A DNA stretch of 44,771 bases from CAZVIJ01 sp964626735 (GTDB taxonomy: Bacteria; Patescibacteriota; Dojkabacteria; JAOAGR01), in assembly GCA_964626735.1 (NCBI GenBank), contig CAZVIJ010000007.1, forward strand, positions 1 through 44,771, in the 5' to 3' direction. The notes under the pieces are model-generated. The model ran no database searches, had not been told where the DNA came from, and saw only the letters and a list, made by a program, of their open reading frames with translations. Both the position numbers and the translations under genes were made by a program. Positions 8,275 to 16,734 of this stretch are shown here, piece after piece. Position 1 is the stretch's first letter. Each line of letters starts with the position of its first letter.

Positions 8275-9324
8275 ATGGAACCAAAACCGACGCGAGACAT
8301 ACGCACATGTACACTTTATGTCGAAGGAATGCATTGTGCAGCCTGCGAAGTGCTCATCGAACGCAAGTCGCTCAAGATTCCCGGCGTTCAAGCGGTTGAC
8401 GCGGTCATGGATGACGGAACCGTTACCATTTCCGGTACCTTCGATGCGGAGCCGGACGAACTCGCTCGAGAAATCACCAAGCTCGTAGAGCCTGACGGAT
8501 ATTCGCTTTCGGCAAAACCAGCCCAAACACAGCATCATACGCATTGGAAAGACTTTTTGTACGCGGTACCGATCGCGGCGATCATTATCGGCGGCTTCAT
8601 CATGCTGCAAAAGCTTGGTGTGGTAAATCTCGTCAACCCTTCCAAAATAGATTACTTAAGTATCTTCCTAATCGGCGTCGTAGCAAGCTTGTCTTCGTGC
8701 ATGGCGGTTGTCGGGGGGCTCGTACTTTCGATATCGGCAAACTATGCGAAAGAGACCCTCAAAGACAAATACCTCCCGCAGCTGTACTTCCATGTAAGCA
8801 GAATCGTAAGCTTTTTCGTCTTGGGAGGAGTCATTGGCCTTTTGGGTGCAGCGTTTACGCTTACGACATCTATCAGCTTCGCGCTATCGCTTATTGTCGC
8901 CGTCGTGATGATTCTGCTCGCAATAAACCTGCTCGATATCTTCAAATGGAAGTTTGCCATAAAGCTTCCCAAGCGATTTTCGCATTCGATCCTTGATGCC
9001 GAAAATCTCAACGGCAAGATAGCGCCGTTCGCGTTGGGGGCATTGACGTTCTTCCTTCCGTGCGGGTTTACCCAATCGATGCAACTGTACGCCCTAAGCA
9101 CGGGAAGCGTTATCGAAGGGGCTCTTACCATGCTTGCATTTGCGTTGGGTACGCTCCCGGTCTTAGCGTTCATCAGTTTTGCGTCCGTGAATTTCGCGCA
9201 AAGCATTAAGGCATCCGGTATTTTCTTCAAGACAGCCGGTTTGATTGTTTTATTCTTTGCCATCATCAATATCATTGGAGCGTTGGTTGTTATCGGGCTC
9301 GTAAGCCCAGTTCTCAATTTCTGA
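8275..9324 (+). CDS. HMA domain fused to a CcdA/DsbD-like (UreH/TauE-type) membrane domain
   Basis: 349 residues. Residues 10-78 are a heavy-metal-associated domain with MHCAAC (19-24), the copper-chaperone CxxC motif in a beta-alpha-beta fold. A linker containing HHTH leads to one helix (about 94-112) and then a six-helix membrane domain (about 127-345) of the DsbD_2/UreH class. Its two paired cysteines are present: C142 in SLSSCMAVVGG and C263 in FLPCGF. Relatives move electrons or copper/thiol reducing power across the membrane. Fusion to HMA and co-transcription with a cupredoxin point to copper delivery or to reduction of copper-site cysteines. The thiol-reducing versus metal-transport role cannot be separated by sequence alone. 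Confidence 0.85.
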   Translation: MEPKPTRDIRTCTLYVEGMHCAACEVLIERKSLKIPGVQAVDAVMDDGTVTISGTFDAEPDELAREITKLVEPDGYSLSAKPAQTQHHTHWKDFLYAVPIAAIIIGGFIMLQKLGVVNLVNPSKIDYLSIFLIGVVASLSSCMAVVGGLVLSISANYAKETLKDKYLPQLYFHVSRIVSFFVLGGVIGLLGAAFTLTTSISFALSLIVAVVMILLAINLLDIFKWKFAIKLPKRFSHSILDAENLNGKIAPFALGALTFFLPCGFTQSMQLYALSTGSVIEGALTMLAFALGTLPVLAFISFASVNFAQSIKASGIFFKTAGLIVLFFAIINIIGALVVIGLVSPVLNF

Positions 9325-9335
9325 TATAGTGGAGC

Positions 9336-10679
9336 ATGAACTCCCATTTCGATGTCCTGGTCGTCGGTGCAGGTTCCGCAGGCCAGGATGTTGCTAATGC
9401 ATGCAACAATGCTGGACTCAATGTCGCGATCGTTGATTACCAGGAATTCGGGGGGACCTGCGCCCTTCGCGGTTGCGACCCGAAAAAAGTCCTCTTAGGA
9501 GCCGCTGAAGTTATCGAACGCTACGAGGCACTGCATGAGCTCGGTATTTTAAACGGACACGCCTCGGTAAATTGGGAGAAACTCATGTCCTTCAAGCGTA
9601 CGTTTACCGATCCGGTTGATCGCAAAACAGAGCGGCATTTCAAGAATGCGGGCATCGCGTACTTTCGGGGAGTAGCTTCGTTCAGGGACGGGCAATCAAT
9701 GGATGTGGGCAAGCATACCGTATCGGCCGGAAAAATCGTGCTCGCATGCGGGTCTGTCCCCCGCAAGCTTGGCATAGAGGGTGAAGAGCACGTTACGCTC
9801 AGCGATGAATTCCTGAACCTGAAACATATGCCCGAGTCAGTTATTTTCTTGGGCGGTGGATATATTTCGCTAGAATTTGCGCACCTTGTGCGCCGTATCG
9901 GTGCTGAGGCAATGATTATCCATAATTCTGACCGCCTATTGCCGCAATTCGATCCGTTTCTCTCCCGCAAAATCGATGAAGCTTCCCGGGAGGCAGGAAT
10001 CGACTTCATTTACGGGCAGATGGCAGTTCGTATCGAAAAGAAAGGCCATCGCTACGTGGTGCATACCGCCGACGGCAAGCAGCATGCGTGCGATCTTGTC
10101 GTACATGGGGCGGGTAGAATCGCCAATACGAATTCGATCAACGCGAGTAGGGGAGGTGTCGAACTGGAAAAGGGCGGCATCAAAGTAAATGCGTATATGC
10201 AAAGTGTTTCGAATCCGAATGTATATGCCGCCGGCGATTGTGCGGCGTCAAACAGCGCGCTCACCCCCGTTGCGGAAAAAGAGGCGGCAGTCGTGTACCA
10301 TAATATTTTAAACGGAAATACGCTTAAACTAAGCTTGACGAGTATCCCATCGGTCGTCTTCTCGATACCTCCGGTAGCGACAGTCGGCTTAACCGAACAG
10401 GCTGCGCGAGCGAAAGGCTATCTTTTCGACGTGATCGAAAAAGATACAGCGCGGTGGTATGCATCGCGCAGAATAAATGAACACGTCTCAGGCTCGAAAA
10501 TACTGATCGGCAAATCGGACGGAAAAATACAGGGAGCGCACCTTATCGGACATGGAGTCGATGAAATCATCAATATATTTTCGGTAGCCATGTCGGCGGG
10601 GCTTACATCGAACCAGTTGCGTGCAGGAGTATTCGCGTACCCGACGAAAGGATACGACGTGAATTCGATGCTTGTGTAA
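9336..10679 (+). CDS. Flavin-dependent disulfide reductase (class I pyridine nucleotide family)
   Basis: 447 residues with the layout of glutathione/mercuric/dihydrolipoamide reductases: FAD motif VVGAGSAG (9-16), redox-active GGTCALRGC (39-47, C42 and C47), NAD(P) motif FLGGGYIS and second FAD motif YAAGDCA. The CALRGCDPKK version of the active site belongs to a poorly characterised subgroup. The C-terminal interface, which normally holds the His-Glu pair of H-P-T-x-x-E, reads FAYPTKGYDV, so the catalytic base is not the usual histidine. This also seems to be a subgroup trait. It follows the HMA/CcdA-like gene by 11 nt, and a TATAGT 5 nt upstream may give it its own start. It could supply reducing power to the preceding membrane protein. 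Confidence 0.88.
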   Translation: MNSHFDVLVVGAGSAGQDVANACNNAGLNVAIVDYQEFGGTCALRGCDPKKVLLGAAEVIERYEALHELGILNGHASVNWEKLMSFKRTFTDPVDRKTERHFKNAGIAYFRGVASFRDGQSMDVGKHTVSAGKIVLACGSVPRKLGIEGEEHVTLSDEFLNLKHMPESVIFLGGGYISLEFAHLVRRIGAEAMIIHNSDRLLPQFDPFLSRKIDEASREAGIDFIYGQMAVRIEKKGHRYVVHTADGKQHACDLVVHGAGRIANTNSINASRGGVELEKGGIKVNAYMQSVSNPNVYAAGDCAASNSALTPVAEKEAAVVYHNILNGNTLKLSLTSIPSVVFSIPPVATVGLTEQAARAKGYLFDVIEKDTARWYASRRINEHVSGSKILIGKSDGKIQGAHLIGHGVDEIINIFSVAMSAGLTSNQLRAGVFAYPTKGYDVNSMLV

Positions 10680-10708
10680 TGATGTAAGCCCGTTACAATA
10701 GCTGCATA

Positions 10709-11476
10709 ATGCTATTAAAACGATTTGCACTGAAACGATTGCTTTTCGCAGCTTACTTCGCGCTTATGGCTGTCTTGAGCTTTATGGCTCCTGCACGCGC
10801 CTGTATGCCGCTTACCGGAGATTCCTGGTTTACATACGCAGAAACGATGACGACGTCTGAGTTTCCCCAGGGGGTGAGCGTCTATAAAGACAAACCGTTT
10901 TACGATTACGATGAGAAAATTTTCGGCAAGGCGATTTTCATAAAGAACGATGCTGCGACACCGCTCTATATTTTGCAGTACCCGAAGGCGTACGCGCCCA
11001 CGCTGAATGTCACGAATTACAAATTGGTAGGGGGCAAGGCGTTTTTTTCCCGAGGCGTATACGATGAAGCCTCTATCGTTTCGGGCGATGTGCAGTGGCA
11101 ACCGATAGGCGAATTGAATGCATTTATCCTCGATGTCCCCCAAGCCAACAGCTTTACTGAAGACCAAATCACGATGGTATACCGCGATGATCGGCCGGCA
11201 GACGTAACGATACCCGCTGACCAGGAATTCACGATACGGGCAGTATACGGAGAAACCCCGCTACAATTGAAAGGCAAGATACAGTATGCGCTTAACGCAA
11301 ACTACGATGCGAAAATGCACTACAACGACCCATGCGCCCAGCAGCTAGAGGGGAGGACGGTTGCACCAGCCGCAAACAAGATAAACGGCCCTAAGCTTGC
11401 CGCGTTCGTAGCAGTTTTCGGTATTCTGCTGGTATCGGCGTTATCACTCTCAGGGAAAATCAGGATTCATCGGTAG
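10709..11476 (+). CDS. Exported, C-terminally membrane-anchored protein of unknown function
   Basis: 255 residues with a signal peptide (positive LLKRFALKRLL, hydrophobic core, probable cleavage after ARA near residue 31) and a C-terminal anchor helix (about 230-250) followed by a basic tail, GKIRIHR. This is the layout of a surface protein held by its C-terminus. The body, about 200 residues, is beta-rich with no motif I know. Residues just after cleavage begin with Cys, but the preceding residues are not a proper lipobox. TACAAT 9 nt upstream of the ATG is the likely -10 box. It lies between the redox island and a HAD gene, and its role in either is unknown. Confidence 0.7.
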   Translation: MLLKRFALKRLLFAAYFALMAVLSFMAPARACMPLTGDSWFTYAETMTTSEFPQGVSVYKDKPFYDYDEKIFGKAIFIKNDAATPLYILQYPKAYAPTLNVTNYKLVGGKAFFSRGVYDEASIVSGDVQWQPIGELNAFILDVPQANSFTEDQITMVYRDDRPADVTIPADQEFTIRAVYGETPLQLKGKIQYALNANYDAKMHYNDPCAQQLEGRTVAPAANKINGPKLAAFVAVFGILLVSALSLSGKIRIHR

Positions 11477-11493
11477 TTGTGTATAATAAATAC

Positions 11494-12126
11494 ATGAACG
11501 AAATTACTACGATCATCTTCGATCGGGCAGAGACGATCGATCTCGGGATTAAAGAGCTCGGCGAGCGCTTGGCAAAGGATAACGAGCTTGGAGTCGTGTC
11601 GGCATTGTACGATGAAAGCATTTGGCCATTTTTCAAGCACCGGAAAGGAACAGAATCTTGCATAACCGAAGACGACTACTTGCTCGGCTTGATTAAACGA
11701 TATCCCTCGCTCGGCGATCTGGATACGCTGAAAAAAATGATCCGGGATGGTTTTACCGAAGTACCCGGAACGGTCGATGTAATCAAGAACCTAAAGAGAC
11801 AAGGCTACAAGCTCGGCTTGCTCTCGGTTCATTCCGAAGAGTGGGTTGACTTCATCGAGAGCGTCAAGCCGATCCACCAATATTTCGATGTGGTTCACTA
11901 TTCGTACATGAATGGGCTTTGCAAGCCCGAACCTGAGGCGTATACCGCAGTCCTCAACGATCTTGGCGTCAATCCTTCGGAAGCGGTGATGATCGACGAC
12001 TCGCCGAGGAATATCGAAGGCGCCTCGAAAGCGGGTATGCGGTTCGGTATCGTCTTCGAGAATGCGCGCCAGATGGAAAACCAGCTCTTACAAATCCTCG
12101 ATTCGTACGAACCAGTTTTATCGTGA
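11494..12126 (+). CDS. HAD-superfamily protein with an altered nucleophile motif
   Basis: 210 residues with the fold order of subclass I HAD hydrolases (helical cap inserted after motif I). Motif I is FDRAET: the nucleophile D10 is kept, but the second aspartate (position 12), the general acid/base of phosphatases, is alanine. Motif II is LLSVHS (S111), the lysine is K144 in CKPEPE, and motif IV is MIDDSPRN (D168, D169). Ala at this position is known in phosphonatases (DxAGT) and a different residue is found in haloacid dehalogenases (DxYGT), so a C-P or non-phosphatase reaction is conceivable. Phosphatase activity is doubtful. TATAAT ends 6 nt before the ATG, so the mRNA is probably leaderless. 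GTG at 11479 would start inside the promoter. Confidence 0.82.
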   Translation: MNEITTIIFDRAETIDLGIKELGERLAKDNELGVVSALYDESIWPFFKHRKGTESCITEDDYLLGLIKRYPSLGDLDTLKKMIRDGFTEVPGTVDVIKNLKRQGYKLGLLSVHSEEWVDFIESVKPIHQYFDVVHYSYMNGLCKPEPEAYTAVLNDLGVNPSEAVMIDDSPRNIEGASKAGMRFGIVFENARQMENQLLQILDSYEPVLS

Positions 12127-12152
12127 CAGACCGCACAATACGGGTTAACAAT

Positions 12153-12178
12153 ATGATACAATTGCCAACAGAAAGGAG
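12153..12178 (+). promoter_or_regulatory. -10 box and strong Shine-Dalgarno for the 1006-residue protein
   Basis: TATGAT at 12153-12158 is the likely -10 box. AAAGGAG at 12172-12178 lies 6 nt before the ATG at 12185. This is the clearest Shine-Dalgarno in the window and contrasts with the leaderless pattern of most other starts, which suggests high translation. Confidence 0.55.
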
Positions 12179-12184
12179 CATCCT

Positions 12185-15100
12185 ATGGGGAGACAAATTG
12201 CCGTCATTTACGAGACTACCGATGCAAAACCTGCCGCAGCGCAGGTTCCCTTAGAGCAGCCTCAAGAACCCCCGAAAGCCCGAGTCGATGTCGACGATCG
12301 CAAGCCAGCCAATTTCCTTGAGCTTTTGCTTGCCGGAGGGGAATTAGATCATGCGCCGGTAGATTTCACGCTGCCGACATTCGAAGTCGCAGCGGCGCAT
12401 GCGGAAAATCCGTATCCAGATTTTTCGTCGCTTGCACTCGACCTTCCGAATGACCCAAATCTTTCCCCCTACGATCTACCGGTTCTACCCGGCTCGTTCC
12501 TACGCGATCACTTTGTTGCGGTAATGCTCGGCAGTATCGGTACCGGTGCTAGCGCCCGACATGCTCCCGTCGCTACCATGACGGCCGAGGAGCTTTTGGA
12601 CTTCCGTGACCACTGGCAATTCAATAGGAACTTGCAGCTCGGCGGTCGGGGAACTTCCTCACCCGTCCAATTTATGATGGACTTCAAGGACTCGCTATTC
12701 TATCCCGATGACGCGGTTCATAAGCCGCTCGAGAATGCTCGGATCGCAGGAGACTTTGCGCGATTGATCGGCGAACGTGGTATCTATTACGTACAAAATA
12801 CCAGGGACGGTAAGGAGCTGAAAACGCAATGGTTGCCGATTTACGCACATCCTCCACACATCGCAAGAACCACGACGCCGTGGATGAACCCGGTAATGTA
12901 CGAAACCGACGCGTCAGGCAGCTTTATCACCCGGGGCGGGAAAAAAGTTCCGAAACTAGTACCCGAATGTTTCTTGTATGCGCATTCGTATTTCCTGCCG
13001 TTAACGGGTGAAATGGTGGAAGATCAAGCATACCGCAACATCGTCCGCGCTATGTGGGAGATCACAATCTTATGCACGCAATCGACGATCGACCGAGATA
13101 AGAAGGGCAGCTACCGGGAGTATTTCGATATGAAACGCGGTATCAAAAGGCGCAATGCGATACTGTATCCATCGACGATGTGGCTTGGCGTCGTTGACCT
13201 CCACGGAACCGGCTCGCCAGTTGCCATGGCGTTTGCTCGCAATGAACGTACGGGCGAAATGAAAAGCATGCCAGCCGATTGGAACGCCGTCGCCCTCATG
13301 GCCCACAGCATCACTACATGGCATCCGAACGACATACTCGACCACCGGGCAGGGAAAGACCATCATGCAGAAAACGCTCGTCAAATGTCCACTGCTGCTT
13401 CCAAGAGCTACCTGCCGCTCTCGAAAGAGTATGGGAGTTTCTTCTTGGAATCGCGCAAGCCGATGCTCGATACTCCGCCTTCTATTCCGCATGAGCCGAT
13501 AACCATTCCGGGATTGGAAGCCTTCCCGATTGATCCGGCTGATTTATACGAGCATCTTCTCCGGGGCCATATGGCCGGCGATAAACCTATGGATCCTAAA
13601 CTCGCTGAAGTGCTCGTCAACGATATTTTCTACAATGCGGAAATCCTGAATAGTAGTGAAATGAACGACATAATCGCTCTCGTCAAACTGTGCAGCAATT
13701 ATGCATTTAACGAAGTTAAGAGATTCAATCGCGAGCAGAACGATGTATTCCTAGAAAGCGGCCTTGCCGATCCTTCCATCGAGGAGGCCAATGAAGTCGG
13801 CAGGCTCTTGCGATACCGTAATGCGCACAGCTTCGATGCGAGCCTCGTCGGATACGGCGAACCGGTGCTGCAAGTTGAATATGCGATGAGGTTTATCGAA
13901 TTGTTCACGCAAGCTCTCGACAAGAAAAAGGTTGCGTTCGGAGCAGACCGCAATGTATCGTTTACCACGGCGTTCTACGATGTCCTCCATTACATGTTCC
14001 GACAAGGCGCGATGCCCGTCGATCGAAGGGCTTTGATGTGCGAAATGCTGCTTATGTATGTGTCGATTGCGCAAGCCAGAAACCTATTCCCGAAGCTCAT
14101 GGCTCAGGACGAGCAGTACGGTACGGATGGAGTAGATCTTCGCGATTTCTATACGCATTACGTTGATCCGATCACGCGAGTTTTCGAAACCGAGGACGAT
14201 CAACGTGCGAGGTTCGATCCGCCAGCACAAATGAGAGAGGATCGTGAGGTAATGGCGCAACGAATAACCAAAAACCTAAACGGATTCGTTCAAGGCGCAT
14301 TGAAGCTACACGAAATTGTACCGTTCAACGCTGAAGGGACCGATATCCTAGGCGATCAAGGTCACTTCATGACATTAGATGGCCTTCGAACACCAAGCGT
14401 CCGTACATTGGAAGCTATGACGAAGGTATTCTATGGCGCCGCTATCGTCGTCGTGGCGGTTACGGCAGTTGCTGCAATCGGGTCGCAAATCGCTTCTAAA
14501 AGGACCGATGAGGGAAAGGTCCATATAACATGGGATCAATCGACGATACAGAAGGCGAAGGAATATTATGGCGGCTTGGCAGCAACTGCCGCAGCCGTCG
14601 ATCAGCCCCAAGCTGCTCCAGTACAAGAGCAGCGGGCAGGTAATATGAGCACCATGAATCAGGAGAAGAGAATGTATACGAATAATGCGAGCTTTACTCC
14701 GGGAGCACGGGCGGTTCATGTGTTGCATGAAGCGAAAGATTCAGCAATGCCCGCTTGGAATTTCTTGAGGGAAGGCATGACAACCGATCTGTTGCGTCAG
14801 GGTCGATATTTAATTCTTGCTGATATTACCGATAACGGCACTTCAGGCTTGGCACAGATCGGTACAGCCGATGTGCCTTCGATGACGACGATTACGGCGA
14901 CTAGAGGATATCCGGCAATCGTAATGGAGAATCTTTCGTCGGCATCGGTTCAAGGCGACCATAACCCGAAATTCGAAGCCTTCGTCGATACGCTCGTGAA
15001 CTCAGGAATTATCGATATTGATACGGGCGAGAAAATAAAGCGGGGGAACTATACCGGTTTCATCGATACAATCGTGCAGCAGGGAGACGAATTCTTCTTA

Positions 15101-15205
15101 ATCGGCGACAACGGCAACAAGGTCAAGATATCCATAGACGAAAAGTTCGCTCGAGCGATGAAGGAAAAGAAAGCCGATATCCTTATGATCGGTATCGGAA
15201 ATTGA
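12185..15205 (+). CDS. Very large single-helix membrane protein of unknown family
   Basis: 1006 residues, the largest gene here. A disordered Pro/Ala-rich N-terminus (1-45) precedes a long, mostly helical soluble region (about 45-740). One strong membrane helix follows (about 748-770). After a charged segment and an Ala/Gln/Pro-rich linker (about 795-820) comes a beta-rich C-terminal domain (about 820-1006) ending in a possible SH3-like or OB-like module (YTGFIDTIVQQGDEFFLIGDNGNKVKI). The positive-inside rule is ambiguous, but the layout suggests a large cytoplasmic part and a smaller external one. I recognise no catalytic motif. Its stop codon directly abuts the stop of the next, oppositely oriented gene, which also encodes a single-helix protein. 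It has a strong Shine-Dalgarno, so it is probably well expressed. Confidence 0.8.
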   Translation: MGRQIAVIYETTDAKPAAAQVPLEQPQEPPKARVDVDDRKPANFLELLLAGGELDHAPVDFTLPTFEVAAAHAENPYPDFSSLALDLPNDPNLSPYDLPVLPGSFLRDHFVAVMLGSIGTGASARHAPVATMTAEELLDFRDHWQFNRNLQLGGRGTSSPVQFMMDFKDSLFYPDDAVHKPLENARIAGDFARLIGERGIYYVQNTRDGKELKTQWLPIYAHPPHIARTTTPWMNPVMYETDASGSFITRGGKKVPKLVPECFLYAHSYFLPLTGEMVEDQAYRNIVRAMWEITILCTQSTIDRDKKGSYREYFDMKRGIKRRNAILYPSTMWLGVVDLHGTGSPVAMAFARNERTGEMKSMPADWNAVALMAHSITTWHPNDILDHRAGKDHHAENARQMSTAASKSYLPLSKEYGSFFLESRKPMLDTPPSIPHEPITIPGLEAFPIDPADLYEHLLRGHMAGDKPMDPKLAEVLVNDIFYNAEILNSSEMNDIIALVKLCSNYAFNEVKRFNREQNDVFLESGLADPSIEEANEVGRLLRYRNAHSFDASLVGYGEPVLQVEYAMRFIELFTQALDKKKVAFGADRNVSFTTAFYDVLHYMFRQGAMPVDRRALMCEMLLMYVSIAQARNLFPKLMAQDEQYGTDGVDLRDFYTHYVDPITRVFETEDDQRARFDPPAQMREDREVMAQRITKNLNGFVQGALKLHEIVPFNAEGTDILGDQGHFMTLDGLRTPSVRTLEAMTKVFYGAAIVVVAVTAVAAIGSQIASKRTDEGKVHITWDQSTIQKAKEYYGGLAATAAAVDQPQAAPVQEQRAGNMSTMNQEKRMYTNNASFTPGARAVHVLHEAKDSAMPAWNFLREGMTTDLLRQGRYLILADITDNGTSGLAQIGTADVPSMTTITATRGYPAIVMENLSSASVQGDHNPKFEAFVDTLVNSGIIDIDTGEKIKRGNYTGFIDTIVQQGDEFFLIGDNGNKVKISIDEKFARAMKEKKADILMIGIGN

Positions 15206-16654
15206 TTACTGCAAGATCGATAGATTTACAAACATCTCCCTGCCGTCGTTAAGCCGTACCAACCGCCACTGGCCTGCAAACTTAGCCTTCTGCTCGTCGG
15301 TCAGACCCGATAGCGTTTCGTTCAATCGCGGCAAGCGAGGATCGTTTTGGGCAACGATTCCGATGACCGTCACTTCCGTCCCGTTTGGGATTTCGACCCT
15401 AGTAACGTTCCCGCCTCCATCGACGGTCCTGCCGTAGCCGAACTCGCCTTCTGTCACCGAAATGTGCATTTTCGTATCTTGTCCAGCAGCCTCGGTTGGA
15501 TTAGCAGCTGGCAGAGCAGGGGCGTTCGGATCAAACGCAGGCGAAGTCGGCTTTGGTCCGATGTTCGGAATCTTGTTTGCGACAGCGGTTGCTAACCCTG
15601 GGGGTACTTGTATTGGAGTATCGGTATTCTCAATCCCCACGGTGTGAGTGAATACGGTCCAGCTTAGCCAAACGACTGCAGCGAAAACGACGATGGATAC
15701 TGCAAGCCTCCCCAATTGCCTTTCGTACACCGGATTGCGATGAATCGTAAGTCTACCGTTGCGTGCTGCCATGTACGTATTTCCTCCTTCGAGCAGGGCT
15801 AGAGCATCATCCATGCTAGCAACGGGCACAATCGATCTCGTAAAGTCATGCGAATTTCTCAACTGATGGGTTATACCCATCATCGCCCAGAGATATTTTG
15901 TCGTGAAAAACGAAGACTCTTTCATTACGGAAATGAGATCAAGCCCATCGGTATCGATCTTGGGATGGACAAGTATATTCGTTAGGTAGTCGATCTGGCG
16001 CTCGAGGTCTTCTTTGGTAGGAACGGTACCGCGTTCGCCGATGATGCAGATCGCATCAGGCGATTCGCGAGGCAAGCTAACGACGTGTGCCTGCAAACCA
16101 TGCGTGCCTGCAATACCTCGGGGAGCCATTTGGGAATCGACGAGCCGCTCCTGGTCCATCATATCGAGCGTCCTCGGCTTGGCCTGATTGGGTGAATCGC
16201 CGCGTCCGCGTGCATTGCTTCGGTACATGCCGCCGACGAGCAGGCGTATGTCCATCGTGGTGCGGGCGAGCATGAATATCGCCGATTCTTTGCCAAGCCC
16301 TTCCTGAAAACGAAGCGTTTCGTGATCTTCCAGCAATTCGTACTCGAGCACTAACGCCGCGACTAATCTGAGCGGGACTTCCTGTACCGCCAAATGCAAC
16401 CGGTCGTTGTGGGAAATTGGCATGCCTTGGCGAGCGAATTTAACCGCAAGCTCCGCATGCAACTCATCATCCTGCTCTGAACTGCCGGTCGTTTCGATGA
16501 AGGTTGCGACTGCACCTATGACCATACCACCTCGCGACTTGATTTCTTCCAGGTGGAAGCTCACTTTCGGGCTTGCGTCAACGCCGACCGTATTCAATAC
16601 GGCACCGCCTAACTGGGTATTTATGATCTCTACTTTTTGCCCGCTGTCGCTCAT
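15206..16654 (-). CDS. Single-helix membrane protein with external SH3-like domain
   Basis: 482 residues. An N-terminal soluble region (1-310) with no recognised family precedes one membrane helix (about 317-338). A Pro/Ala-rich linker (345-392) follows, then a C-terminal domain (395-482) with a GTEVTVIGIVAQ strand pattern and a WRLVRLNDGREMFVNLSIL ending, as in bacterial SH3-type or TgpA-like beta-barrels. The order soluble domain, helix, Pro-rich linker, small external domain mirrors the 1006-residue neighbour. The ATG at 16654 is preceded by a run of CATA repeats (TACATACATACATG) and a TAAAAT 15 nt upstream. It is divergent from the Pro/Thr-linker gene at 16735, with 80 nt between them. 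Confidence 0.75.
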   Translation of the reverse strand: MSDSGQKVEIINTQLGGAVLNTVGVDASPKVSFHLEEIKSRGGMVIGAVATFIETTGSSEQDDELHAELAVKFARQGMPISHNDRLHLAVQEVPLRLVAALVLEYELLEDHETLRFQEGLGKESAIFMLARTTMDIRLLVGGMYRSNARGRGDSPNQAKPRTLDMMDQERLVDSQMAPRGIAGTHGLQAHVVSLPRESPDAICIIGERGTVPTKEDLERQIDYLTNILVHPKIDTDGLDLISVMKESSFFTTKYLWAMMGITHQLRNSHDFTRSIVPVASMDDALALLEGGNTYMAARNGRLTIHRNPVYERQLGRLAVSIVVFAAVVWLSWTVFTHTVGIENTDTPIQVPPGLATAVANKIPNIGPKPTSPAFDPNAPALPAANPTEAAGQDTKMHISVTEGEFGYGRTVDGGGNVTRVEIPNGTEVTVIGIVAQNDPRLPRLNETLSGLTDEQKAKFAGQWRLVRLNDGREMFVNLSILQ

Positions 16655-16734
16655 GTATGTATGTACGGTATTTTACCATATAACAGCCTCTGTTCGTTTA
16701 CGTATCCGGGAAAGTGATGCTATAATCGCTTCAA

